Of a stretch of 64,000 nt of DNA, positions 1 to 12,300 are shown in pieces; within the stretch, counting starts at the first letter, position 1; the number at the start of each line of letters is the position of its first letter. Below the pieces are notes generated by a model. It made no database searches. It saw nothing but the letters and a program-made list of their open reading frames with translations, and had not been told where the DNA came from. Source of the DNA: Cladorrhinum sp. PSN259 (taxonomy: Eukaryota > Ascomycota > Sordariomycetes > Sordariales > Podosporaceae); the NCBI GenBank assembly GCA_033725935.1, contig MU867093.1, forward strand, positions 124,001-188,000. Direction: 5' to 3'. A program made the position numbers and the translations under genes.

Positions 1-861
1 TTGTTTACAACAACGAATACCTTTGTGTGACTATCTGATTTATTTGTGCAAAAAATACTACAACAATATATGATGATGCTTTTTTGGCTGTCATTCTTGA
101 ATTTTTTTTGGTTGCACTCTTTTTTTCTTCTTTTTTTGCTGATGAAGATGAGATGGGGTTTGGAGTTTCAGTGGTATTTTCGACGTTGCATATCACCTAA
201 TGAAAAACAAAGGGGTCTTCATAGCCCAGGGCCAACTGTCCGGTTAAGATGAGACATTGGCTTGTCAATTTTTTGATCTGAGACTCTGACACAAAGCTGG
301 ACTACAAACGCTCCAATGATGATTCAAATCTTGATGACGATCAGGATCGGCTCTTTACTAGACTAAGGAAGAGCAGATCTTTGTTGCTTGCTCTCTCACT
401 TCCGTGACAATCACAAGCCACAAATATTCCTTTTTTTCTTCTTCTCTTTTTGTTCCGGAAAGCTCGGTGAGGGCCCGGCGTTTCGGCTTGGCTACGGGAG
501 GGGTGATGGGATAGGAGGAGATGGTAGGGGAAGGGAAGATCCCCGCAGGGTCTTTTTTTTTTTTTCCTTTTTTTTTTTGTTCCTCGTCCGGTCCGTCTCG
601 TCGAATGAAATGGACCCCCCGCACTGGCCTTGCTCTGCCTGCCTGCCTGCCGCCGAGAGAGCGAGGAGGGCGAGGTTGAAGAGGGGGGGGTTCGTTGTCG
701 GTTCGGACGTGTCGGTCGTATCGGTTGTATCGGTCGGCGGCTACCAATTTTTTTTTTTGGCTTCTTTTTTTTTTCTTGTTGCTTTCTCTTACTGCAGCCA
801 GAAAAAAAAAAGGTACAAGGACCAGCCCCCAGCACCCAGCATGATTCATCAAAAGGACAGT

Positions 862-863
<2 letters not shown>

Positions 864-897
<34 letters not shown>
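864..897. repeat. (CA)17 microsatellite
   Basis: There are 17 perfect CA dinucleotide copies, flanked by homopolymer-rich sequence and not inside any supported gene. Confidence 0.95.
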
Positions 898-899
<2 letters not shown>

Positions 900-975
900 G
901 TTGACACAAAGGGACAAGGGGGGATGATCAAGGCCGGGCGGGCGGGCGGGCAACGGCGGGATTGGGTGGATTGGG

Positions 976-1002
976 TTGGATGGGTTGGATGGGTTGGATG
1001 GG
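976..1002. repeat. Three-copy TTGGATGGG minisatellite
   Basis: Three perfect copies of the 9-mer TTGGATGGG stand in tandem. Degenerate GGATTGGGT-like copies precede them from about 958. The G-rich strand is the plus strand. Confidence 0.85.
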
Positions 1003-4000
1003 GGGTTTTTGTTTTAGCGATGACGACGATAGGAAAAAAAAAAAGACCTAGTTATGGAAAACAACCCTGGTACTTACTGTAGATACGTAGAACTGTGGAT
1101 ATAATAGAAGCATGGTTAAGGTATGATCAGTTTAGTATAGTGGGGGGAGGGGGGAGAAAAGGATACGCTATAAATCTTGATCGACCGATCTCATGGGCAC
1201 AAGAGGTACAGTACTACATACACTGGCGGTGGTGGTATCAATATTTTTGACAATACTGTGAGAAACATAACAAAACGGCCCTTTTTTTTCTCCTTTTTTT
1301 TCTCCTTTTTTTTTTTTCTTTTTGGAGAAAGTGTTGTATTTTTTTCCGGGGCTACTAGACTAAACGTGCATTATTTGTTATCTACGGTGCACAGTACGTA
1401 ATTCGGCAGTACGGCAAGTAGACTATGCTACGTAATTGACGGTGGAAAGGAGGCTTGGATTTCTCTTGTTCGAGGGTTGGCATTAGACGTTTCTCGACTT
1501 CTTTGACATGAGATAAAAGGAGAGGAAGGAAAACCCAGACAAAAAGCACCCGGGATCCTGGCATGTTCGGGCCGAGGGGCGTTTAAGTGGTGGACATTTT
1601 TTATCTTGGTTTGTGATGGATCGCATGCATGCCATGCCATGCCATGCCAGGTCTTTTGTTCTTCGGTGTCCGTCTCTCGCTCTCGTTCTCGGAGATGTGG
1701 CTCTGTTTGAAAAAGGAAGGGATGGACGCACGAAGGATTGGAGTACGGATATTGAATGTATATTACGTATAGTTTACGGCCGTATGAATGGATACCGACA
1801 ATTGATGACAGGTTCATCTATGGGGTCGGGGAATATAATTTGATGGTATCCTTTTTCGCCTCCCTGGCGGCGACAGAGTTTTACAACTGACATTTTGACA
1901 GACAACACACATGTGTCAAAAGCGATCAACCTTAAATCGGAACCCGAGATGCGAGTTTGTAACCGGGGCCGGGACGGGCGTTGTTCTGCAGACAGAAATT
2001 ATTTGTTGGCCGTATTATTACCGATACAGAGTCAAATAATTTACCCGAAAAATGAGACCCAAGCGTGGTCATCTCGTCTTCGTCTTGGTGAAGAAAATAC
2101 CACCTACCTTTCTATCACCAAAGATGAGGAAGGGGGTTGTGTTGTGGATGAGTTTCCTCTTTTGGTGCATCGGGCCGGAGAAAGACAATATTATGTGTTT
2201 TGTTACAAATAACAAGCTTGGCCTAGTTTAGACAAAAACCGCTGCACAAGCACAAAAATAAAACGGTGGGACCAAGGGTCTTGCAGTTGCATTTGTTTTT
2301 TGCTTGGAAAGCCGATAACTAACTTTGTTTGGAGGGGAATGACGTAGGACTTTGTTAGTGGTATTTTCTTACTTTTGTTCCATCGATTCCATCGATCCCA
2401 TCGATCCTCCCGTCCCAGGGGTTGGCTATTTTGTGGTTGTTCGGAATTCGCTCCGAACTTTCCTTCGGAAAATCCCTTCGGAAGGAAGGGTTCGTCAGAA
2501 TCCATATGCAGCACAGTAGTATTTTCCTTTTCAACCAGTAATTATTGGTGAACTCGATATTTTTTTTCTGTGCTCACTTGTCTCGGAAAAGTCATGGTTT
2601 GCTCTGTGTGACACAGAGACCCAGCTCTTTTCAGCAACAATGTTTCTTTTTCCCTTTCTTTCTTTAGCCCCGCTCTTTTCCGAAGCCTTTGGGGCGGCGA
2701 GTCCCGCAGCAATCCACTGAACACTCCGCAGTAACCAAAACCCATGCAACGCGTTATCGGCACTTCATTTTTGTGTCTTATGGAGGCGTCTGGTTTGACG
2801 CAGCAAATTTGGGAGGAAATCCCGGATGAAGATTTACCCAGAATTTTCATATAGCATTTGCAGATATCGATACCGCATATGCTGGTGCGTTAAGAATGTG
2901 CGAAATTCAGGGGTAAATCAAAACAATTAAAATAAAAAAAAGGTTCGCCCCCTTTTTCAGCCGCTCCAGCCTCCTGCTGGGGAGGGGAGGAGACAAAGAA
3001 AAGAAAAGTTTGACAGCACACAACGCCCTCATTACGTCCGACATGAACGGAAAGTTCCGTTGTCTTTGCAACCACACGGTTCGACCCCACCAACCCGTTA
3101 TTCAGTGTAAATAAGGAAGAAGGAAAAGAAGAAGATGATGATGAATGGTTGAAGCATGTCATTCAATGACACGACAAAACGAAGCTTGGTCTAACCTATT
3201 TAAGCCCAGATTGATCTATTGATGAACAACATCCTCCCACCCTCCGCTGAAGCCTTTCCCTGACCTTTCTCTCCCTTTCTCAATTCACTAGCGTTACCGA
3301 GATATCCCGCCCGTCGTCGCCCGCTGCCCACATCCCTTTTATGTACTCCGCAGATATTACTACACTGCATGAAAACAAAAGCTAGCTCGAATCTGTCCGG
3401 TTTTAACTAGCTTCAAGTAGTTTACCTCCAACTATTAATGGAGGAGGGTTTGATCCGAAATCGAATGTCGTATGCATCAGCTGGCTTGTGTGGGGTTCAA
3501 TTTTTGTTCACAGCGATATGCTGCTGCTGTTTTAAAAATGGATTGTTACGTGCTCGAAAGTCTAGTTATATCAGACACTACACACCATTAATAAACAAAG
3601 CCCCGGGATCGGTTTTCTGTAAGCGAATCGATTCTTTTCTAGACGATACCGACAAAACATGAAGTTTGGAGTCAAGTCATCATCATATGACACCCCAACC
3701 CACACAACACACCCAACCCACCCGCAATTGCCGATGCCGATGAATTTTTTTGCGTGGAACAATAAACCTTGAATTTGCTCTCGTGCCAGATTTAAACCAA
3801 CGGCGTCGTTATCCGGCACGTTTGGCGGCGGGGTTGTATGGCAACGTGATGTATGTTTGTATGCATGCATGTATGGGCTTGGGTGCCCAACTGCCCACCT
3901 ACAGCACCTACACTACCTACCCGACCGCCGCAGCTAGCTCCGGAGATTGAAGAGTATCTAAGCGGTCGGAAAAGGGGGTGGGATGTGGGATGTACAATAC

Positions 4001-5006
4001 ATACATACATACATAATCAGATGATGATGAAAAAGTGATAGTTCCAGTCCGGTTCAAAAAAAAAATCTTGGGGACGGCGACAAGACAAACAAATACACTA
4101 TATCCATCTAGCCAAATGATCTTGCAAAGCTGACCAAAAAAAGATAAAATAAAAATAAAACGCTACATGTATAAAAATACTAGACTTCATAGATAGGCCC
4201 TTTCACAGCCATGATTTTATTTACGTTATGATATATATCCACAAATTTTTTTTGCTAAAAAACTAAATATAAAAAAGTTGGAAAACGTACCTCATGATGA
4301 TCGGCAAACACTAAATAAACACTCCGGCTAGCTCGGAGGTGGGAAAAAAAAAAACAAGACGGAACCCGACTGACCGCGGCTCCGGCATAACACGGCAGGA
4401 TTCGGCTCGAGCGAGCGGGTTAACGACAATGTTTTAACACGAAAAAAAAAAAAAGACACAGAAAGCCGAACAGCGAAGCACTTAGACTAGATAGTTTGTC
4501 AAGTATCAAGTCAGTTTTTTGATGGCCGGCGCGAGAAACCAGAAGTATATCAACCTCACAGTCAGATACAAGTGATACATACATGTACAACACATTGTTC
4601 CTTTATTACTTTCCATGAACATGCCAACTAAAGTGTAAATGTAACAACAACAGATGAAGAAACATGTAGAGTGCTGTAAAATATGTTTTTCTGCAACAAG
4701 ATTCCTTTCGCTTTTTGTCTTTTTTTCGTTCCATCCCGCTGTATGCAGTCAAAACCCCAATGTCCCAAAAGAAAAAACAAATCCATTACCCCTATGTTAT
4801 TGTTACAATCCGCCACGTCCAGTGCATTAGAACCCCCCGGCTGGTATACATACAAAATATGCCAATGCCGGTTATTTATAAACCGGATTCATACTAGTAC
4901 ATTGCCATGCTACATATCTATCATCCAGTCTGAGCTAGCGCTCAACAGACCGTCCCCCGAGTCCATATCAAGAGCAGCTACAAAGGTGCAGGGCTTGAAG
5001 TACAAG

Positions 5007-8000
5007 CTATGCTCTATCATCAACCTTTGTACCGGCACCTCCAACAACAGCACCAATGTCCTGACTGTCAGGATCAAAACAAGTTAGATAGCCGGCTCTC
5101 AAAGTGTCCAATATCCCTAGTGTTTGAGTGGAAGCCGGCGTGACTGCTTGCTTTGTTGATTGCTGCTGTTCCGCCCCTGTGACAAGAATCTGTTGTGGCT
5201 GCGATTGAGAGGTTGATTCCGGTTCGGGGACCACAGGAGCTGGAACAGAAGCAGGCTCCTCGTTCGCCACGGTACCATCCACGGCAGTAGCCAAATCCGC
5301 CAGCTGTTGCAAGCCCGCACCTGCGACATCTGCCATCACGCCAGCAGTCTCTGCCTCAGTAGCCTCAACCGGTGTTCCCGACTCCTGATGCTGCTGCTCA
5401 TCATTCTGAGAAAAAGATTCCGCCAACCTCCCCCTGACAGCTGCGTTCCAAGGCGAAGGGCTCAAGCTGTACTGCATGATATCTCCAATCAGCTTCGCGG
5501 CTCGCTGCCTTGTCGTTGTGTCTTTGTCCTTGCTCAAGTCCAGCAGCGCAAGCGACGCCAACGCCAAGAAGTGATGTGTTAACGGATTCACCATCTCATG
5601 GTTCCCCACGAGTATGTTGACAATCTTTGAGCTGATCTCCAGTACGAGAATAGATTGTCGTGTTGAAGATAGAAGTTCTGCCAGGAGCCGTATATGCCAG
5701 TATGTTAAATGAACAATTGGTTCCGTCTGTCCGGCGGGAAACTGCGACATCGCCATCAGGCCAACTAAACTAGTGACTGAATGTATCTCAGGACCACGAT
5801 GCTCAAACGGAGAAGGATCAAGTGGGGGACGAATGGCCAATGGAACGAGGTGTCCTAGTACGAATGAAAGGTCTTTATGCCGTCAGTGAAATTGACACCA
5901 AAGAGGGCAAAAGAAGCAACAAGACTTACTGATCAAAGCGAACACCCGCTCCCCAACAATATGTCGCAATCCAGGCAAAATCAACACGCTATTGTCTCCA
6001 ATCAACGATGGTGTCGCCGTCCCGACAGCGTTCCACCGGTCCAGCATGACCAGTACCCACCAAACCCGCAGAGCGACGTTGTGATCAGAGTTCGGATCAA
6101 GCTCAGGGCTATATAGGGGGTCAATCTCGCTGAGGTACAATCTCATCGAATACCCCAATCCTATGGCCTTTCCTAAAAGCTCAACCTTCCAAAGCCCGCC
6201 AGATCGTCTCTTAAGTGCCGAAATACCCTGACAGTCGGCCGCAATTACCATCATCACAAGCGTCTGCAAACGTACCAAATCTGTTGCTGTCGAGGGCTGC
6301 CCACCTTCGGCATCGTATTCACCGAGCAGCCTGTTCGCCACGAGCGGATTCTCTACGGTGTAAGTATTGTTGCTGCTACCAAGAAATGGCCGAACCATGG
6401 CGAAAAAGGCATGGTAAAACGCATTCTGCAACGTAAAAGGCGACTGCCAAAGCAGTGATTGGACTCTTGCTTTGGTGCTCGCAAGAATCGGAAATGTGGG
6501 GTGCAGGACTTCGAGATAACTGTATTGGATTGTCAGAGAACAATCACAAGCATTTAAAGAAGACGAGGCGGTCAAGTCAAACAAGCTTACCGATTAAAAA
6601 CATCATCTTCAATCTCAGGCAATTGGTCCGGTTGATGGGACGCTGCCTGAGGTATCCCACTCTGAGGTATCCCATCCATTATTGGATCAGGCTGAGTGTG
6701 CAGATTGACGTGATTTGGAATACCAAATGGCGGCATGGGTGCAATTGGCCTAAGAGCGATATCGTTTGGATTGTCTGTGATAACTGACTTATAGTTGAGC
6801 GGCGAATCTCTGTTTTCTGTCGTGTATGTTGATATTTGGTTTGGGGTTGCGTTGCTGGGGTAGATGTCCCCGGAGATATTCGAGAACGGTCGTTTCCTAT
6901 TATCGTCCCCTAGTCCTGGAGAGGCGAATGCCTCACTTGAGGATCTCCTCCCTTGGTCGTCGATAGAATCCCCGGAGGTGCTCGTGTTGAGCTTCCCTTC
7001 AATCGTGTTTATGCGATCGGCAAGCTCTTTGATGTAACTATGCATGCTGTCAGTTTGTTTCCACCCAGAGTCTAAAGACAGTCGTGGTTACCCTTTAGAT
7101 GGACCTCGTTTCTGAGGTACGCGACTGAACAAACATTGACCATTGGATCTTCGGCAGTTGCTACAAGGCTGCTCGCTAGCCTCGGACTGCGCATCACACT
7201 TGATCTTTTTCCTTCGACACTCGTCACATGCGCGGGATACTTTAGAGCGTTTACGAGGCGGAGTGTTATCCGACATTTGGTACTGCTGGTGGACATTTGA
7301 GATGTGATCCATAGATAGATGAGGCGGAAGATGGGACTCAGGAGCGGGATTCTGGGGATAATGATGGGCTTGCTGTTGCTCTGGATGTGCCATGCCGTCA
7401 TGAACCTGAAGATCGTGATTCTGACCCTGAAGCTCATGCTCGTGACTTTGCAGTTCTTGATTGTGGTCCTGAAGCTCATGTTCATGAGCGTGGTTCTGGA
7501 GAGCATGGTTCTGGCTCTGCAGAGCGAGCTCGTGGTCATGATTTTGCAGTGACACCTCAAGTTGCTGCTGGAGGGAATTTGATTCTGGCTCCGCGGACAC
7601 TTCGGCTTGGTGGTCTTGTGACATTGCCTCCTCTTGCTGTGCCTGACTTTGGACGACGGCCATCTGTGCCTCTGCCATGATGGAACCAAGGGCTTGGTTC
7701 ATCCCCTGCGCCAATCCCTGCGTCAATTGGGCGGCAAGCTGGAGATCATCTGCGCTGACCTGGGGACGGGAGTCATGGTCATGCTGTTGCGGCGTGGGGG
7801 ACTCTTGCAATTCTTGAAGCTCGTGAAGGTTATGATGTTCGTGCGGTGGTTCATGTTCGACCATATCAGGCAAGCCCGTGGGCAACTCGGGTTCCGGCTG
7901 ATGGGCGACTGAGGGGTCGTGTTCGCGATGAGCGGCGATCTGGTAATACTGAGCGTCGCCATTCTCAACGATGGGCGAGGGGTAACTCTGCTGCATCACA

Positions 8001-8041
8001 ACATCCTTGGCGCCAGGTTCTGCCTTCGTTTTGTCGTCCAT
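5007..8041 (-). CDS. Zn2Cys6 transcription factor, Rgt1-like
   Basis: This is a nuclear DNA-binding regulator of 944 residues in four exons: 7092-8041, 6591-7037, 5930-6519 and 5007-5854. The introns have GTAACC, GTAAGC and GTAAGT donors, and the frame is kept across each. The N-terminal 270 residues are disordered and rich in Gln, His and Glu. The Zn2Cys6 cluster has cysteines at about 272, 275, 282, 293, 296 and 303. It is followed by RVPQKRGPSKGYIKEL, a linker and short coiled segment typical of the yeast Rgt1 type (from memory of the family). The C-terminal half is the usual fungal middle-homology region, with YLEVLHPTFPIL at its beginning. Rgt1 represses hexose-transporter genes when glucose is low, so a role in sugar sensing is inferred. 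The start is the first ATG that gives the acidic MDDKTKAEPG terminus; the frame extends further upstream but without a better ATG context. Confidence 0.88.
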
Positions 8042-9398
8042 AATAGCAATAATTCTTTCAGGCCTATGCGCGTCAAACAGTGACAGCTTCCAGCCCGCAC
8101 CCCGTATATATCGTGCGTCGCGACACCCTGTGATCCTCTCCGGCGGTTGCCCTACTGGACAATACAATCGCTTTATCGACAAGAATTCGGCTCTAAAGAA
8201 TGCAGCTGCAGCTGGCCATTGGTGGGCGATTAGCATGTCGAAAAGGCAAAGATCCAGGCATTGTGTTAAATAATAGTTGCTCAATTGAAGAATAGAATCC
8301 TATTTTGCAAGCAATACCAAACATGAAATGAATAGAAAAGTGAAGAAAAGAAAAACGGAGCAAAGTCCGCCATGACGACGACGACGACGACAAACACGTC
8401 GAGGTGACTGTTCGTGTGTCGAAGAACGTCCCAATGAGTCAGGATATTGACATTTGCCATATGACGGGAAATGTGCTGGACACGATATGTTTTGAAACAT
8501 ACCTTGGTTTTGTCGAGGAAACAAACTATTCCAAGTCGGCAATGGGATTTTGGTCGCTGCGGAAGAACTGACAGCTCCGAGAGGGAACGGAAGGAGTTTT
8601 CACCGTGGCGGCATGGGCGGAATTTTATTTTTGGCAGGACAGCCAAATTTCTTGAAGGGAATGCTTGGGTGGGGGGGGGGGGGGGCTTGGAGCCACAGAT
8701 CAACCGATAATAGCAGTGGAGACAGAACTCCCAGAGGTGACTGGGGTTAGGGTTAGTCCCATAATGGTCCCAAACCTCCTCCAGGAGAAGGGGCTTCAAT
8801 GGTTATCTACAAGGAAAGGGATAAGATATACTGATTCACTCCATTCTCTATTCGTCCAGAAACGTAAGACCTAAGGGATCCATCCGTCCATGTCGTCTTC
8901 CTGTCCTTCCACGATGGCACATCTCGTCTTTTTTTTCTTTCTGTCATTTCCTCCCTCATGTCGTTGCTCCCTCCAAGAAGAACGACAATCAACCCAACAC
9001 CTATCCTCCTCCACATCCTCCTCCAAAACAAGAAAAACCTCGCCAAGAAGGGCCAAAGGCCGAAGGGTATAAAACAACAACTAGCTGAATGCGAATATAA
9101 ACAACGACCGAGCAGCCAGGGCTTCCAGACGGCAAACCCCGCCCATCACTTGCCCCCGTTTGCTGATCACCGATGAAGAACCACCATCATTAAAAACTGC
9201 GCGGCTTGTCCATGACAGGAACAGCCGGCTACAAAAAAGCCTGAAAAGTTGAAGATGAAGCTGAAACGTCGATTCCAAACAAACAGCAAGTTTGCCCAAG
9301 ACCCGATCGCTTTGGTGCAACAGTGAACATTCGCATGCACCATCCACCGCCTGCTGCGATGATAATGATGATGAGAGAGATACCGTCGTCGTGTTCAA
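8042..9398. other. Intergenic, promoter side of the Zn2Cys6 gene
   Basis: No gene is seen. The stretch contains a run of 15 G at 8671-8685, a telomere-like motif at 8743-8756, and TATATA about 65 bases upstream of the regulator's ATG. The right part is probably the 3' region of the coiled-coil gene. Confidence 0.6.
8743..8756 (+). promoter_or_regulatory. Telobox-like motif (GGGGTTAGGGTTAG)
   Basis: Two telomere-type TTAGGG units lie about 700 bases upstream of the Zn2Cys6 gene's ATG. In fungi such interstitial units can bind Tbf1/Teb1-type Myb factors. Function here is inference. Confidence 0.35.
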
Positions 9399-12300
9399 CT
9401 AGGAAGACGCCGGCAAAGAGTGTGCAGCCTTCACGTCCGTGATTGACTGGAGCATGCGCTGGTTACCCTCTCTCATCTCGTCGTCAAGGTCGGCGAGTTG
9501 ATGGATCTCGGTTCGCGCTTTAGCGAGCTGTACCACACGTGCCGTGTTAGCCACTCTAAGGCCAAGAAAGAAAGGATTAAAAAACGAGCTGGCTGTTCGC
9601 ACCGTAGCTAGTGCTGCTGAGGAATTGTCTGGCTCGGACATCTCAGGCTTACCCGCGACGCCATTCTGTTCCTCCTCGCCGTTGACATCATCAGAAGGAT
9701 TGGCAAACCGGCTCGCCGCCAGTCCCTTGGGTGCCTCGGTCTTGGTCTGGAAATGTCGCATGTCAGCCCACCGTCTCACAGAGACAAACTCACATGCGGT
9801 TATCCAGATGTACCTTGGCCTCGGCAAGCTCCGCCTCCCGCACCTTGAGCTGAGCAGCGAGCTCTGCGATCTTTTGTTCCGCATCGTCCAGGTGCTTCTC
9901 CTTGGCCGCAACCTTCTCCTCGACAATCTTCTTCTCCTCCTGTGCCTCCTGAACGAGTTGCGACATGGTATCGTGCAGCTCCTTATAGTCCGATTCAGCA
10001 GTCTTGAGCTTGGTCTGGAGACTCTCCTCGACAGTCTTGAAGCTATCCTCCGAAGCCTTTAGTCTTGCATCGGCCTCGAGCCTGTTTGCTTCCAATTCCT
10101 TGTGAGCAATGGCGAGCTCCTGCTTGATGCTTGCGAGCTCAGTGGCGCCCTTGCTTGAGACCTCCTCGGACCTGGCAAGACTATCCTCAAAGCGCGCCTT
10201 CAACTCCTCCTGTGCAGCATTGGAAGCCGCCAGTTGAGCCTTGAGCTCTTCCTGGGCGGCGTTGGCCGCAGCGAGCTCCTTCTTCAGAGCATCAAGCTCC
10301 GACGTATCAGGTCTGGCAGTTTTGACTGCATCAAGCTCGGCCTGAGCGGTAAACTTGTCCATCTTCTCCAATGCAAGGGCTTGACCCATTTCATCAAGCT
10401 CCTGTTGAACCTTGGCATTTTCAGCCTTGAGGGCTTCAAGGGCCGCCTCGGTTTCAGCCTTGGCGTTTTGAACCTTCTCCAGGTCCTTGAGAGCCGCTTG
10501 AGAATCAGCCGCATACTTGGCCTTGACCTCAGCGAGAAGGTTGTCGTGCTGGCTTTGGAGGGCGTCGAGCTTGGCCTGGAACTTTGCATCGCCGTCCTGC
10601 ACCAAGGCCTTCTGAGCCTCGTTGTGGCTTGCGATAAGCTTTTCAACTTCACCCGCATGGTTGCTCTCAAGAGTCTGCCTGAGGGAGTCAAGGGCGGAGG
10701 CATGGCTGCCCTCAGCCTCAGTAAGTTTAGCATGAGCAGCTTCAAGGTCTCCCTTGACGTGGTTGGCAGCATCCAATTGGGCTGTCAGCCGGGCCAACGC
10801 CTCAGCATGCTTGGACTCAATATCGTCCTTGGCAGTACTTTCGGCTGCGAGTTTGGCAGTGAGCTGTGAAAGTTCCTCGGTATGCTTGGCTTCGAGCTGC
10901 TCCTTGATCTTCTGCAGCTGCTTAGCATGGCTGTCCTCGAGGGCAGCCAAATCATCAGCGTGCTTGAGTTCGAATTGCTTCTGCAGTTGGAGGATTTGCT
11001 CGGCAAGGGTCTCATCGCCACTAGATTTCGCGGTAGCGAGCTCCTTGACATGCTGCTCGGTGCGCTCATCTAACAGAGCCTGCAGCTTGGCAACCTCTTC
11101 AGCATGGGATTGGCCACCGGTCCGAACGGCAGCGGCGAGCTCATCCGCGTGCTTAGCTGCAAGCTGCTCCTTCTCCGTAGCAGCGTCCTTCTTCAGGGTT
11201 TCGAGAACTTCCGCATGGGTAGCCTGGAGACGTTCAATCTCCTGAGCGAGGCTCTCCTCGCTCTGCGTCTTGAGCGTCTCAATTTGAGCGGCATGGCTCG
11301 CCTTAACGGCCTGGATTTCCTCTTCGCTCGTTTCCTGGGCCTGCCTAGCAGCGCTCTTGGCGCCCTCCAGCTCCTCAGCATGGCTAGCTCTCAATGCATC
11401 CAGTGCTTGCTGATGCTCGGCCTCCTTTGCCTCGAGTGCTTTCACAGCAGCCTCGTGCTCGGCCTGAGCAGCTTCCAAGGCCTTGGCATGGGCCTCTGCT
11501 GCCTCTTGCTGAGACTGAATTAGCTCATTGTGCTTGGTCTCCAACTCCTCGAATTTCCTCTTAAAGAATGCATCTCCGCGAAGGCTCTCAATCTCATTTT
11601 CGTAGTCTTGACTGATTTGCTGAAGCTGCTTCTGGTGGTGATCAGCCGCCGTCTCGTTCTCCTCCTTCAACTTGGCGATGGTAATGTCTTTAGATGAAGA
11701 TTCCTCCTTGAGACTTTCAATAAGCTTCTCAAGCTCGGCATGAGCGCTGTTGGCCTTTGCGACCTCTTCCTTGGCGGCGGCCAACTCAGACTCCACCTCT
11801 GCTACGCGAGCCTCGAGGGCAGGAATCGACGAGGCTTTAGCTTCAATCTCGCCTTGGGCTGCCGCTGCGCTCTGCTCTGCCGCCTCAAGCTTGTTCTTGA
11901 GCTCTGCAACCTCAGCCTCCAAAGCTGCAAGCTTGGCAGCGCTCGCCTCCGTCTCACTGGCAAGCTTAGACTCGTGGGCACTCTCAAGAGCGGCTTGGGA
12001 GCTGGCGAGATCATCGATCTTCTTTTGAAGTTCAGCGAGGGCACTTTCGTGATCGGCTTGGAGCTCCTTGATGGCTTGCTCATGGTTAGCAACAAGCGCA
12101 GTGTTTCCTCCGGCGAGCTGCTCGGCATGCTTGGCTTCAAGAGCCTGAAGAGCGGACTGATGCTCCTCAGCGAGGCTATTCTGGAGAGCCTCAAGCTTGG
12201 CAGTGTGCTCCTCCGCTGACTTGACCAGATTCTCATCGACCTCCTTCTGTTGGGCGGTGGCCTCGGCCTGTAGTTTCTCAAGAGCTGATTTCAGTGCGGC

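Larger units (their letters stand above)
1..5006. other. Gene-free 5 kb stretch
   Basis: I see no convincing gene in these 5 kb. The open frames are short, lack recognisable domains and overlap low-complexity sequence. The first 1.4 kb carries long T and A runs (for example near 550-580, 750-775 and 1280-1320), a CA microsatellite and a TTGGATGGG minisatellite. The stretch lies downstream of the Zn2Cys6 gene. It could be the long promoter or leader of a gene beyond the left edge, but nothing in the sequence proves that. Confidence 0.6.

Noticed and set aside
9790..9812. GTGAGT donor at the end of the coiled-coil frame
   Set aside because: Joining it to the TTTCCAG acceptor breaks the frame, and joining it to the next AG gives a 19-nt intron. 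The GTACAT donor upstream keeps the frame with a 67-nt intron.
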